This document shows, in pieces, positions 12,101 to 22,868 of a stretch of DNA of 64,000 nt (position 1 is its first letter; each line of letters opens with the position of its first letter). The notes under the pieces are model-generated. The model searched no databases and had not been told where the DNA came from. It was given only the letters and a program-made list of their open reading frames with translations. The stretch is taken from assembly GCA_026826555.1 (NCBI GenBank), contig JAKSZT010054335.1:187097-251096 (forward strand), written 5' to 3'. The stretch comes from Tolypeutes matacus (Eukaryota; Chordata; Mammalia; Cingulata; Chlamyphoridae). Position numbers and translations under genes: made by a program.

Positions 12101-12160
12101 ACTGACAAGAATTTCTAAGAATGTTTTTCCCTTTGCAGTGCTCATCATATGAAATATCTT

Positions 12161-12174
12161 TTTCCTTTAACCAG
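12161..12174 (+). promoter_or_regulatory. Splice acceptor of MAP4 first coding exon
   Basis: The pyrimidine-rich tract TTTCCTTTAACCAG ends in AG at 12174, 19 bases upstream of the ATG. A second candidate, CCCTTTGCAG ending at 12138, lies just upstream with an even better pyrimidine tract. Either would leave the coding sequence unchanged. Confidence 0.6.
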
Positions 12175-12193
12175 GCAGTTGCAGTGGTGCAGA

Positions 12194-12416
12194 ATGGCTG
12201 ACCTCAGTCTTGCAGATGCATTAACTGATCCACCTCCAGAAATCGAGGAAGAGATAAAGCGGGACTTTATTGCAACACTGGAGGCAGAGGCCTTTGATGA
12301 TGTTGTGGGAGAAACTGTTGGGAAAACAGACTATATTCCTCTCCTGGATATTGATGAAAAAACTGGGAATTCAGAGTCAAGGAAGAAACCATGCTCAGAT
12401 ACTAGCCAGGTTGAAG
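12194..12416 (+). CDS. MAP4: MAP4 first coding exon
   Basis: The exon encodes the N-terminus of microtubule-associated protein 4: 74 codons plus one base, starting [23 protein letters not shown]4 is the main non-neuronal MAP; it binds and stabilises microtubules through C-terminal repeats, while this acidic N-terminal segment belongs to the projection domain. The conserved block around [20 protein letters not shown] (residues 25-44) is intact. A few substitutions lie in the more variable first 20 residues and after residue 60. The ATG at 12194 fits the known family start. The exon ends at GTAAAT (12417), leaving phase 1, consistent with an Asp codon completed by the next exon. The frame stays open past the donor to 12532 by chance. 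The downstream exons are outside the window. Confidence 0.95.
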
Positions 12417-12422
12417 GTAAAT
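12417..12422 (+). promoter_or_regulatory. Splice donor of MAP4 first coding exon
   Basis: GTAAAT directly follows TTGAAG. It is a near-consensus donor and leaves phase 1. Confidence 0.85.
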
Positions 12423-12879
12423 ATTTTAAGCCAAACTGGATATATATGTTACCAATCTTGCTTTGTTCAGAAAGTAGATTAGAGATTATGTTTTGGGTCA
12501 TAATCTTGGAAACCTTGAAGAAACTGAGCTAAATTTTTAGTATAGGCTAGTAACTTTCTCTTTATCTAAATTTCTTTATTAAAGACCAAGAAGGTATGTT
12601 TATTACCCTTTTGTTGAGTGTGTGTTTATGAAGTTCACTTTTAACCCTAAATATCTCCTGTAACCTTTCAAGTATAGTGTAATTTGCTTCTTAACTTCTT
12701 AAATCAAGATGTCTGTTGTGTCTACTCTTTGAAAGAAGCTTTGTAAAGTTACATACATAAAATACTGTGCTTACATAAATACTTAATTTACAATGGAATC
12801 AGATGCTATTTATTGTCCTATGGGTAATTCAGGTCAGGAATAAAACATGGATTAAACCCTGTAAAAGAGATCTGCTTTT
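12423..12879. other. MAP4 downstream intron, nothing recognised
   Basis: The start of the long intron that fills the rest of the window. No repeat or second exon was recognised in this first part. Confidence 0.5.
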
Positions 12880-13015
12880 TTATATTGCTGGATCAGATTT
12901 CATAATATTTGGTTGATGATTTTTGCATCTATGTTCTTGCGAGGTATTGGTCTGTAGTTGTCTTTCTAATAACATCTTTGTGCAGTTTTAAAATTGATGT
13001 CATTTTTTTTTTTTT
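12880..13015 (-). mobile_element. LINE-1 ORF2 fragment (antisense)
   Basis: Decayed antisense ORF2 from the reverse-transcriptase part, with the TTTTTGCATCTATGTTCTT landmark typical of this stretch. The L1 probably resumes at about 16084 after roughly 3 kb of later insertions. Confidence 0.65.
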
Positions 13016-13019
13016 TTAA

Positions 13020-13232
13020 TCTTTTAAAAAAAGAAATCTTCATTTCTTTTGAGAACAATGTAAAATACATGCTGTATTCACTGCTCTGTACTTACATGGA
13101 ATTATAATCAATGTTAAAACACAGAACTTACTTAGTAAATTGTGAAGTCGGTAGTGATTAGTTTTGAAAACTATGTTAATACATGCTTTCTGGAGTGCTT
13201 TGTACTTACGTTGACTTGTAATCATTGTTTTT
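13020..13232. repeat. Unclassified insert with a diverged direct repeat
   Basis: Two copies of a roughly 57-bp unit (about 13060-13115 and 13170-13228) share AATACATGCT, TGTACTTAC and ATAATCA(A)TGTT-like blocks. A T-run precedes the block. I do not recognise the family. It sits between antisense L1 ORF2 and an L1 3'-UTR module. Confidence 0.5.
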
Positions 13233-13249
13233 TTTTTTTAAATTTTAAA

Positions 13250-14995
13250 TATATTATTTTTTTTAAAGATACTTAGATTACATAAATGTTACACAAAAAA
13301 TACAGGGATTCCTATATGCCCCGCTCCCCACACCTCCCACACCCTCCCAAATAAAAAACATTCCTCATTAGTGTGGCACAATCTTTGCAATTGATAAGTG
13401 CATCCTGGGCATTGCTACTGAGCACGGACTGAAGTTCACACTATAGTTTACACTCTCTCCCACACAAGTCTGCAGATTATGGGAAGATATATAATGGGCT
13501 ATATCTGTCATTGCAGTGTCATTCAGGACAATTCCCAAGTCCTGAAAATGCCCCTGTATTACACCTATTTTTCCCTCTCCCTGCCCCCAGAATCCCTAGT
13601 GGCTACCACCTCCACATCAATGTTATAATTTCTTCCATTGCTAGAATCGTAATAATTCTATTGTAGAATACCAGCAAGTCCACTCTAGTCCATAGTTCAT
13701 TCCCCAATCCTGAGAATTCTGGGATGGTGATGTCCACTTCACCTCCAATTGAGAGGGGGCCTCAATCCCATTTAGCCTATGGATGGGACTTTCTTGCTTG
13801 CAGTTGTAGGCTCTCTCGTTTCCTTGTTAATGGTGGTTGTCAATCCTTATCTCTCTGTTAGTTTTCTGGGGTGAGTCCAATGAACAGGAGAGTAAGTGTT
13901 GCAACTCCGTTGAGGCCCAGGGCCCAGCTAGCACATGGACAGCCCAAAGATTCAAGTCTCTTGGATGTACACTTACCAATTCCAGCACCAAGTATAGGTT
14001 CATATAGAAGGGACAGATGAGCCATGTGTAGCAAAGCCATAACTGAGTCCAACTCTGTCACTCTTAGGAGCCCAAACTCCAAACTAGGGCCCACTGGCAA
14101 GGCACCAAACTCTGGAGCTATCTGCCCTGACCATAGGACCTGGGTGTCTCCAGAGCCCTCAGGAGCCCCACTATTTGGAGCAGTATCCACTTTGGCAGTT
14201 TATGAGATCCTTCTGAGATGTGCATAAGCTTTACCTCTGGGATGACCTCCTGACTCATTTTGAAGTCTCTTAGCCATACAAACTCACCTGTCTTTATCTT
14301 TTCCCCCTTTTATTTGAGGGAATAATTATTTTCTTTTTCCAGTTCATTGCCAGTTGGTGCTTGGTAGTAATCCCTCGGTGCCAGGGAGGCTCGTCCCTGG
14401 GAGCCATGTCCCATGCTGGGGGAAGTAATGCACTTATATGCTGAGTTTGGCTTAGAGAGAGGCCATATTTGAGCCACAAGGAGGCTCTCAGGAGGCAACT
14501 CTTAGGCACCTCACGACACTAGGCTAAGTTTCAATTTCAAGAGCAAAGGCTTGCAAGCATAGTCGTCAATATCAAGGGCTCATCAATGGACCATCCTCCT
14601 TCGCCAGTCATTGCCCCTGCACTTAGGGGACTGTTGCTGCTCCATTAGAGAACAAGGCAGAGCTCTCCAGGATGGGAATTCATTATTCTCTCGGTTATTG
14701 TGTAAATTTCCACAATGCCCTGTGAACATTTAAACACATTTATATACCTATGTGTATGTCCAGGTGAACTTCCTCCCATGTATCCCCCATCAATGACACC
14801 CCACACCAATGATCCTCCCCTGCCCTAGTTGTAACCCTTCTATGATTCAAAGCTTCTTCAAAAATGAAGCCAACAAAATAGCCAAATACAATCAATAGGA
14901 AAATGAAACAACAATGATAGGTTTAAATATAAGAAACAAAATACATAAAAATTTAAAGAAAACTAAAATAAAATTTAAAAATTGGGATATTAAAA
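13250..14995 (-). mobile_element. Long L1 3'-UTR module (antisense)
   Basis: It begins after a T-run with TTAGATTACATAAATGTTAC and TTCC(T/C)ATATGCCCC blocks, shared with 8.2, 43.8 and 55.6 kb of this window. The layout of blocks resembles antisense mammalian L1 3'-UTRs (CATTAGTGTGGCA..., AGTTCACACTATAGTTTACA...). The strand shown is C-rich; no coding frame is meaningful. It continues far beyond the short form at 8.2 kb, ending in an A-rich stretch (about 14870-14995). Confidence 0.65.
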
Positions 14996-14999
14996 AATA

Positions 15000-16083
15000 A
15001 TGAAAAATATCCAAAAAGATCTTTTTTTGACATTTTGCCTTTCATCACAGCAATATCTGTTGTCCTGTATGTACAGCGAAACCTTCCTCCATCTATTCCC
15101 CAGTGCCCCACCCTTCTTCGTTTTGTCTTCAAAGAAGTTTCAGGTCACAGCAAAGTCACATACAGAATACAGGGGACTCCCATATATGCAACATCCTACC
15201 CCATTTCGTCCCTCCCATATCAATACCTCTTTATATATGGATGATACACCTGCCACAACCAATATTCAAATAGTGAAACATAGCTACTAACTATGGTCAA
15301 TGGTTTACATTATGGCTTACATTTTAGACCATACACTTTTTTTTTTTTTTTTTACCAGGAGGTCCCGGGGATCGAACCCGGGTCCCTCCATATGGGATAC
15401 GGACGCCCAACCAGTTGAGCCACATCCGACCCAGACCATACACTTTTATAAATTTTGATGATATCCAACATGGCCTGTGTCCATCATTGCAAGATCATGT
15501 AGAATACTTTCATTGCCTACTAAATACCCCCTGTTCCATCTATTCCATTCCTCCCTCCCCGTCCCCTTGGGGCCCATGGCGACCACCCAGCTTCACTCCT
15601 TGGATGACAAGATTCATAGTTAGTTACTTGCAACAATGCTGAGGTCTTGACACACTGGTTTGTCCTCCTCTTTTAGGAACTGCCCATGCTCTCGAGAGAC
15701 TCCCGCTTCTCTGTTCTCAAAGTCCAACTTCTTCCCACTCATTATGTTGGTCTCCACCCACTGATACAACATAACATGACAAAATGATCACTCACACACT
15801 CCCCAGAAGGCTGCTCCAGGTGTGCCCTGTCCCAAATGTCCCCCCATCCAACACCCCAAACCATCAACCCTTCCTTGTCACACTGCCACAAGAGCACTCC
15901 CTACTTCCAACCACATACCTGCCAATCCCCATTGTTCACCTGGCCCCTCCCCCAACCCTTCCCCCGGTTCCATGGACTGTCCAACCCACCCTCCCCACTC
16001 TACCCACCTGTCAAACCTGCACCATCCAACCCAATGGTATCACTACCCTCCTATCATTCTGATCTCATAAAAAGCCTTGAGAA
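15000..16083 (-). mobile_element. Second L1 3'-UTR-like module (antisense)
   Basis: The order of blocks (AGTCACATACAGAATACAGG, CATATCAATAC..., ACTATGGTCAATGGTTTACA, TGGCCTGTGTCCATCATTGC) parallels the 13.25-kb module but is clearly diverged from it. The last 300 bases are very C-rich. It is interrupted by a SINE at 15341-15432. It could be the 3'-UTR of a different L1 subfamily or a non-autonomous derivative. Confidence 0.5.
15341..15432 (-). mobile_element. Short tRNA-like SINE (type C)
   Basis: Antisense monomer of about 75 bp plus A-tail. Read on the minus strand it has GTGGCTCAACTGGTTGGGC (A box) and GGGTTCGATCCCC (a consensus B box). A 15-bp exact TSD, AGACCATACACTTTT, lies at 15326-15340 and 15433-15447. 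Confidence 0.95.
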
Positions 16084-17237
16084 GTAATCTCTCCTCTGTG
16101 TTCTAGAATAGCTTATATAGAATTGATATTTTTTTCTTCTTTAAATATTTGATATAATTCTTAGTAAAGCTGTGTGGTTTTGGAGTTTTCTTTGTTAGGT
16201 TTTAAACTAAGAATTCAATTTTTAAAAAGAGGTTTAGGATTATTCAAGATATCTATTTCTTCTCAAGTGAGCTTTGATAGTTTATATCTTGCAAGGAATT
16301 GATCCATTACTTCTTACTTGTTGAGTTAATGGAGATAAAGTTATGTTAACCTTATTATTCTTTTTAATGTCTGTAAGATTCATTTTTATGTCCCTTTTTC
16401 ATTCCTTATATTGGTAATTTGTATTTTCTCTTTTCCCTTGATCAGTCTTGATAGAGGTTTATCAATTACATTGATCTTTTTAAAGATCCATGTTTTGATT
16501 TGCTTTGTTTGGTTTTTTTTTTTTTTTTAGGATGGCAGCTTAGTTAATTGATTTGAGATCATTCTTGTCTTCTAATGTAAGCATTTAATACTATAAATTT
16601 CCCTCTAATCATAATCTTAGCTATTAGGTTTTGATATGTTGTATTTTTTTTCATTCCATTAAAAATATTTTCTAATTTCCTTTTTGACTTCAATTCCTTT
16701 GTGATCAGAAGACATCCTTTGAAATTTTGAATCATTTAAATGTATGGACTTTTTTTTTTTTTATGACTTAGAATGTCTGTTTTGGTCAGAGTTCTGTGAG
16801 CACTTAAAATAATGTGCATTGTGCTGTTATTGGGAGGTGTATTCTATCCATGCTAATTAGGGCTAGTTTGTTGATAGTGTAGTTCAAATTTTCTATATTC
16901 TTAATGATTTTGTCTACTTGTAATGGTTTCTGAGAGAGAAGTGTTAAAGTCTCCATGTATATTTGTGTTTTTGTTTCTCCCTTTAATTCTATCATTTTTG
17001 AGCTCTGTTACTAGGTATATATACATTTAGGATTGTTTTGTCTTAATGAGTTGACCCTTTTTTTCATTTTGTAATATCCCTTTTTATCTCCAGTAATATT
17101 TCTTGTTTTGAAGTCTAATTTTTCTTATATTAATAGAGCCACCGCAGCTTCCTTTTGGTTAGTGTTTGCATGATACAGATTTCTCCATCCTTCTACTTTC
17201 AACCTATTTCTTTTCTTTTATTAAAAGTGGTTTCTTC

Positions 17238-17520
17238 AGACACAAAGTACTGTATATTGTTTGACTCCATTTATTTAAATTGTAAATTTAAATAAATTTA
17301 TAGTGATGGAATTAGATAGGTATGGCAGGTGAGGGATAGAGGGATTGAAAGGTAACTGCTAAGGGGTGGGGGAGTTTTTCTTTTTTGGAGTAATGAAAAT
17401 GCTCTAATATTGATTGTGGTGATGACTGCACATCTCTGTGATTATACCAGAATCCCTTGAATGTATACTTTGGATGGATTATATGGTATATGAAGATATC
17501 GCAATAAAATTGGTTCAGTA
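17238..17520 (+). mobile_element. LINE-1 3' tail (sense)
   Basis: A 5'-truncated sense L1 3'-UTR with the ATGAAAATGCTCTAATATTGATTG, TGTGGTGATGACTGCACA-like and GCAATAAAATTGG end blocks. Flanking AAGTGG(G)TTTCTT copies (about 17225 and 17523) are its target duplication in the older antisense L1. Confidence 0.75.
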
Positions 17521-17649
17521 AGTAAGTGGGTTTCTTATGTAGGTGAGGTTGGCTTTTTAAAAAATCCAGTCTGGAGATCTCTGTCTTTAATTGGCTTGTT
17601 TTTAAAATCTTTTTTTTTTTTTTTTTTTGAAGTAATCACTTCTTTTTTT

Positions 17650-17760
17650 TTTTTTAATTTTTTTAATTTTTATTTTTTTTACCGGGAGGTCTTGGGGATC
17701 GAACCCGGGTCCCTCCATATGGGAGACGGAAGCCCAACCAGTTGAGCCACATCCGACCCC
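17650..17760 (-). mobile_element. Short tRNA-like SINE (type C)
   Basis: Antisense type C monomer with a long imperfect T-run at its left and the terminal GAGCCACATCCGACC. Target duplication not established. Confidence 0.85.
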
Positions 17761-17837
17761 CTAGACTATTTTTAATTAATATAATTATTGATATGGTTGG
17801 ATTTAAATCTGTCCTCTCTATCATCTAGCTGCTTTTA

Positions 17838-18044
17838 TTTATTTATTTTTTATTTATTTACTTATTTATTTTAAAGATTTTTATTTATTTATTCATTTAT
17901 CCCCCCCTTGCTGCTTGTGCTCGCTGGGTCAGCCAATCACGCCGTGCAGGCGGGCCTGCCCTCACCAGGAGGCCCCGGGAACCAGACCCGGGGCCTCCCA
18001 TATGGTAAACGGGAGCCCTACTGATTGAGCCACAGCCGCTTCCC
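17838..18044 (-). mobile_element. DAS-type SINE (type A)
   Basis: Full antisense copy. A 15-bp exact TSD, ATCTAGCTGCTTTTA, lies at 17823-17837 and 18045-18059, within antisense L1. Confidence 0.95.
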
Positions 18045-18161
18045 ATCTAGCTGCTTTTAATTTGTTCCATCTGTTCTTCTGTTTTTCTTTTTCTGCCTGC
18101 ATTTGGATTAGTTGAATGTTTTTTATGATTCCATTTTATCTCCAATATTGGCTTATTCTGC

Positions 18162-18495
18162 CCCCCCCCCCTGTTTTTTTTGGGGGGCCATGCGGGGGGT
18201 GGAGGCCCTGGGGTTCATGTGGGGAGCTGGCGCTCAACCATTGAGCCATATCAGCTTTCCTTTTTTTTTTTTTTTTTTTTTTCCAACCGGGAGGTACCGG
18301 GATCAAACCCCGGTCTCTCCATATGGTAGACGGACGCCGAACCTTTTGAGCCACATCCGTTTCCCTATATCAGCTTTCCTGAGTGGGTTTTTTTTCATTT
18401 GCTTGTTGTTTTTTTGTTTTGTTTTGTTTTGTTTTGAGCAAGCACTGGGACCTCCCATGCTAGAAGCAGGCACTCAACTGCTTGAACCCACATCT
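18162..18495 (-). mobile_element. DAS-type SINE block (type B), nested
   Basis: Antisense type B units at about 18162-18247 and 18380-18495. Between them sits a separate type C SINE that split the block. The left unit starts with an unusual C11 run and a G-rich core. Confidence 0.7.
18261..18366 (-). mobile_element. Short tRNA-like SINE (type C), nested
   Basis: Antisense type C monomer inserted in the type B SINE. The duplication ATATCAGCTTTCC is exact at 18248-18260 and 18367-18379. Confidence 0.9.
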
Positions 18496-18654
18496 GCTAC
18501 CCTGCATATTTCTTTTTAAAATTATTTTATATTTGACCTAGAATTTACAGTGTACATCTTTAGTTTATCCCAGTTTGTAAAATAATAGACTCCAATTTTT
18601 CTTTTGTCTTTTTGTGTTATGATTGTTAAATACTTAATTTATATATGTTGTTTT

Positions 18655-18752
18655 TTTTCTTGTTTGTTTGTTTTAAAGGAGGTACCAGGTATTGAACTCA
18701 AGACCTTGTATATGGAAGGCAGGTACTCAACCACTGAGCTACACCTGCACCC
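18655..18752 (-). mobile_element. Monomeric DAS-type SINE (type B)
   Basis: Antisense monomer ending in GAGCTACACCTGCACCCC. The B box is diverged, so it is older than the type A copies. Confidence 0.8.
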
Positions 18753-18817
18753 CTATATGTTAACTCACAATGTATGGTTACAAAATTTTTCTTTAGAGAG
18801 TCAATTACCTTTTAGAA

Positions 18818-19012
18818 AAGGGATTCTTAACAAGGGGTCCATGAGCTTGAACTGAAATTCATAAAAACATTATTCTTATGGGGATGTGTTGATGCAGGGG
18901 TGATATATTTATTAAATAATACACAGTACAGTGTGGACTTAGTAAGGAGTTTGTGGTTTTCACTTAACTGGCAAAAGGGCTCGTGGAACAAAAAGGGTTC
19001 ATGGAACCCCTA
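18818..19012. mobile_element. hAT-like non-autonomous DNA transposon
   Basis: About 195 bp with terminal inverted repeats of the (C)AGGGATTCTTAAC / AACCCCT type. The 8-bp flanks TTTTAGAA (18810-18817) and TTTTAGAG (19013-19020) match at 7 of 8 positions, the size expected of hAT insertions. Two relatives lie at 21.7 and 33.7 kb. No transposase is encoded. Confidence 0.75.
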
Positions 19013-19427
19013 TTTTAGAGTGTTTAAAGATAAGAAAAAAATGTCTTCTACATTTAATCTATTATTTTTATTTTATTTTATTTTTTACCATTTTTGGCAC
19101 CCTATTTCTTTATATAAATCCATATTTCTAGCTGGTACCATACTCCTGCTGAAGAACTTCCTTTAACATTTGTAGCACAGGTCTGCTGGCGATAAATTAT
19201 TTCAGCTTTTGATTGTTAGGGTGGATGTGAAGTTGCTTCTGGCTGTCTACAGCCTATGTGTAGAAATATGCACTGCCTTTAAATATGCTTTTGTTTTGGA
19301 GAGGAGAAGAATTGTGTACGTGTATTTTTGTTAATCTGTTCGAAAAGAATAATAAAAAGTTTATAAAAAACATGATACTGTATGTTGCTAATATTTTTTC
19401 TATACAAGTTTCCTAAAGATTTTTTGG

Positions 19428-19550
19428 GGGAGCGTATGTGGCTCAAGCAGTTGAGTGCCTGCTTGCCACATGGGAGGTTCCGGGTTTGGTTCCCGGTGCC
19501 TCCTAAAAAAAATAAAAATAAAAAACAGCAAGCAACAACAACAAAAAAGA
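19428..19550 (+). mobile_element. Monomeric DAS-type SINE (type B)
   Basis: Sense copy with ATGTGGCTCAAGCAGTTGAG (A box), GGGTTTGGTTCCC (B box) and an A-rich tail. AAAGATTTTTT flanks on both sides suggest the target duplication. Confidence 0.85.
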
Positions 19551-20990
19551 TTTTTTTTTGTAGAAAGCTTATATATATAGAAAAAGTAGAAGAGCTGGCT
19601 GTTTGGAGATATGGAACATATAAGGAAGAGAGCTTCCTCATTTGGTCTTGTAGAATTCTCATACAGGTTCTCAGTAATGGGGACTTCTCTGCTATGAAGG
19701 TGATTTTAATAGATTATCTGACTGATATTTTTGCTAAAGTGACAGGTTTCGTATTTGTATTTTACCTGATGAGGGCATTGTAAATGAGATGTTCTTTCTT
19801 TAGAAGTGATGGAAGGACCCTTGACTGCATTATTTTTGTTTTATTATATATCCAACTTTTTAATTTGATTTTGTTCTTGCGTGAGATTCAATAAGCTGCC
19901 ACTGGTACTCTTGATGTGATTTTATAGCAAGTTCACTTAGGCCAACCTGTGGGCCTTACCTGCCATTTTTCTGCATCTATATATAGGAAGGGCAGTTCAG
20001 TGGGTTACACATAATAGATCTCTTTGGACAGTGAGGTGTTTCGTGTTTTTTTTTTTTTTTTGCTTTTGTTTGTTTGTTTTTTCTTTAGTTCTTATATGTC
20101 CACCTTAATTGCCCTAAAAAAAAATGAGGGGCAAGAAAGCAGGCTTGCCTTTATGACACCTCACAAAGTAGAAAAAGCTGCTTTTTCCTCCAGGTGAGGA
20201 AAGCTCCATGCCTGGCTGCAAACCTTGGGGAGTGGGAGTGTGGACTGGATTTTAGATCCCACTTACTTCCTTGGTTGGGTTCCCTTGTACAAGGTATAAG
20301 CTGCACAAAAATATGCAGTGGTTCTGCAAGGAGGAATCCCTATAAAGGTGGTCATGCATTAAACCTATCAAAGGAAAATACAAAAGGATAAAATATTGTC
20401 CTTGGTTAATGTCTAAGACAATAAGAACTAAAAAATTGTGCTATAACAATATGTAGCTGTAGGGATCCACAGAGGTGTATCGGGCCAGTTAATAGTGAGT
20501 TGGCTCAGGAATGAGCCTGTGCTGATGGCAGGTCTCAGCCTGTTTCTTGTGCTTCTTAATCCACAACCTAGAATATCTTTTATGTATTTTTATTTTAGGG
20601 TTCTGGATAAAATGCCATTTGAAGAAAACAGTCCATTGCTTTAAGAAAAAAAGGTTTGAAAAATTCCTCAGACCTATTCATATTGCAGATGCCTTTCAGG
20701 ATCAAGAAGGGTATGCATGACAATCTCTCTCACTGGGATAGTGATAATCTGGAAATCAAAGTCTACATATTTGCAGCTCTAGAGGAATGTCTGCTTGACA
20801 TTTTAGAGGAATGTCATCACAGCAGAGCTGAGCAACATGGTGAATTCTGCCTAGGTTCACAGTCACCTGCTAGATTCTAGGGAAAATGGCTTTGCAAAAT
20901 AGAACATAATGCTTTCTTCACTTAAGTTTTATTCTAAATCCTAAAGAGTTCTAATTAGAGAAAATAAAATAATTCAATACAAAAGTCATA
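19551..20990. other. MAP4 intron, nothing recognised
   Basis: Mostly unique sequence. The open frames at 20194-20391 and 20656-20880 have no recognisable family or splice signals. A short (TATC)n-like run lies at about 20999-21025, just beyond. Confidence 0.4.
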
Positions 20991-21094
20991 AAGGAATATG
21001 TATCTATCTATCCATCTATCTGTCTTTCTGCTGAATATTTGAGAGCTGGTTGCACATTTTTTTTTTTTTTTTAAATGCATTTCCTTTATTTTTA

Positions 21095-21258
21095 TTTATT
21101 TTATTTTATTTTTTAAAGATTTTATTTATTTATTCATTTATCCCCCCCCGCTGCCTGCGCTCGCCGGGCCAGGCCCCACCAGGAGGCCCCGGGAACCGAA
21201 CCCGGGGCCCCCCATATGGTAAACGGGAGCCCCACTGACCGAGCCACAGCTGCTTCCC
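21095..21258 (-). mobile_element. DAS-type SINE (type A), deleted
   Basis: Antisense copy with two T-rich runs and an internal deletion in the GC-rich middle (the CACGCCGTGC block is missing). It ends CCACAGCTGCTTCCC. Confidence 0.85.
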
Positions 21259-21349
21259 GACATATATTTCTTGAACACATAATATTTCCAAGTACATTTC
21301 CTACAAACAAGAATATTGACCTACATAGTTACCTTAAGTGCAGTAATCA

Positions 21350-22315
21350 AGTTCAAGAAATTTAATATTCATATAAAGCTTATATTTTTTATTCCAAATT
21401 TTTCTTACGTCCCAGTAATGTCCTTTTGAGGCTTTTCTCCTCCATTCTTACATCCCATCTACTATCATGTATTGCATTTAATTGTCATCTCTTCAGTTTC
21501 CTTCCCTCCCTTCCTTCCTTATAAATAACATGAACTTTTCCCTCTCAGCTACTCACAAGCATACCATTCAGTGAGATTAATCACATTCACAGTGTTGCAT
21601 TACTCTCACCATCATCCATCATTATTATAACTTCTCCTTCAATCCAAACAGAAACTGTATACCAGGGTTCTTAACCTTTCTTGTTCCACGGACCCCTTTA
21701 CCAGTCAGGGGAAAACCATGGACCCCTTACTAAGTGCACACTATACTGTGTATTGTTTAATAAATATATCACACCCGCACCAATACATTCCCACAAGAAT
21801 AACGTTTTTTTTTTTTTTTTCTTCAATTCAAGCTCACAGACCCCTTGTTAAGAACCCCTGCTTTATACTCATTTTGCAATAACTCCTCATTGCCCTGCGA
21901 ACCTCTGCGTTTGCATATTCTCTGATATTTTCTTTATGGTTACTGTGGGTCTTAAATTTTGCATCCTAAATCTATTACAGTCTCATTTGCTTTGATACCA
22001 ACTTAACAACTTCAATAGCATACAATAACTATGTTCTGTCCCTGCATCTTTTACTTATTTTTATGTTATGAATCCAAAACCATTGGTTTATCATCACATT
22101 TTATGCATTGGCCTTTTAAATCTGTAGGAAGTAAAAAGTAGAGTTACAAATAAAAAATGGACTAGCACTGGTATTTATATTTACTCCTGTCATTATCTTT
22201 ACTGGGGATTGTTACTCTTCGTGTGGCTTCGATTGAGTGTCTAGTGTCCTTTCCTTTCAATCCACAGAACTCCATTTAGTATTTCTTGTAGGGTCGGTCT
22301 ATTGGTGAAGATGAT
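21350..22315 (-). mobile_element. Old LINE-1 inter-ORF region (antisense)
   Basis: Decayed antisense L1 with TTACTGTGGGTCTTAAATTT, CCAACTTAACAACTTCAATA and TTTCTTGTAGGGTCGGTCTA landmarks. It is broken by a hAT-like element at 21663 and continues after the LTR-like insert at about 22870. Confidence 0.6.
21663..21860. mobile_element. hAT-like non-autonomous DNA transposon
   Basis: The best-preserved copy in the window: left end CAGGGTTCTTAACC and right end GTTAAGAACCCCTG are inverted repeats. The flanks CTGTATAC (21655-21662) and CTTTATAC (21861-21868) agree at 7 of 8 positions. No coding capacity. Confidence 0.85.
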
Positions 22316-22868
22316 ACCAAGAAAAAGCACGTTCTTTTCTGCTGATGGGTCTTTAAACCCAATTCCTGAGACACTGAGGTTTCAAAGAGAGAAAAAGTTT
22401 ATTTGGTTGTGTAAGCAAAGGAGAGGTCAGTTGTCATCTCTCTGATCTGCAGAAATTCTAATATTTTATAACATTAGGATGCTAATGAATAATTGGGGTG
22501 GAGCTGGACACAGGTTCCTTCATTAATAAACATTAAGGCGTTGAACAAGCTGGGGGACCCCAAACCAGGGGAGGTCACAAAGTTACAATCATTTTCAGAG
22601 ATCAAGGTTCTGAGATAGGAAAGTATAGAGTAAAGATCAGTCACAAGGTTTTCCATTTGTATATGAAACAGAGGAGGGTGGAGTAGTTACCATCTCAATA
22701 GTCAGCATACACTAAGGTGAGGTTAAATCTAGTGTGAGCTGGCTAGAGGGGTGGGCCCACTCCAGTCAGCTTCAGTAATTTCAGGTATTAACCTTTTGCT
22801 ATTTTATAATATAAAGGCATCTATATAATGATTCAGTAATCGTATTTATTTGTTAATTCTTAACCCTC
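22316..22868 (-). mobile_element. Probable LTR insert (antisense)
   Basis: About 550 bp interrupts otherwise colinear antisense L1. It has LTR-like features in antisense (AAAAAGTTTATTTGGTTGTG near one end, a moderately GC-rich centre), but clean TG/CA ends and a TSD were not established. No coding frame. The family is unknown to me. Confidence 0.4.

Larger units (their letters stand above)
16084..19260 (-). mobile_element. Old LINE-1 ORF2 to inter-ORF region (antisense)
   Basis: Antisense L1 runs from the ORF2 endonuclease part (about 16084-17220) into the inter-ORF/ORF1 side (to about 19260). Many indels leave no long frame. It has been opened by a sense L1 tail (17238-17520), several SINEs and a hAT-like element. 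It parallels 4.1-4.6 kb and 21.4-23.9 kb. Confidence 0.65.

Noticed and set aside
12149..12193. Upstream in-frame ATG before MAP4 (15 extra codons)
   Set aside because: These codons lie across the splice-acceptor tract ending at 12174, and the family start is the ATG at 12194.
15784..16087. Proline-rich open frames in three overlapping registers
   Set aside because: They come from a C-rich L1 3'-UTR strand; all three frames are open because of composition.
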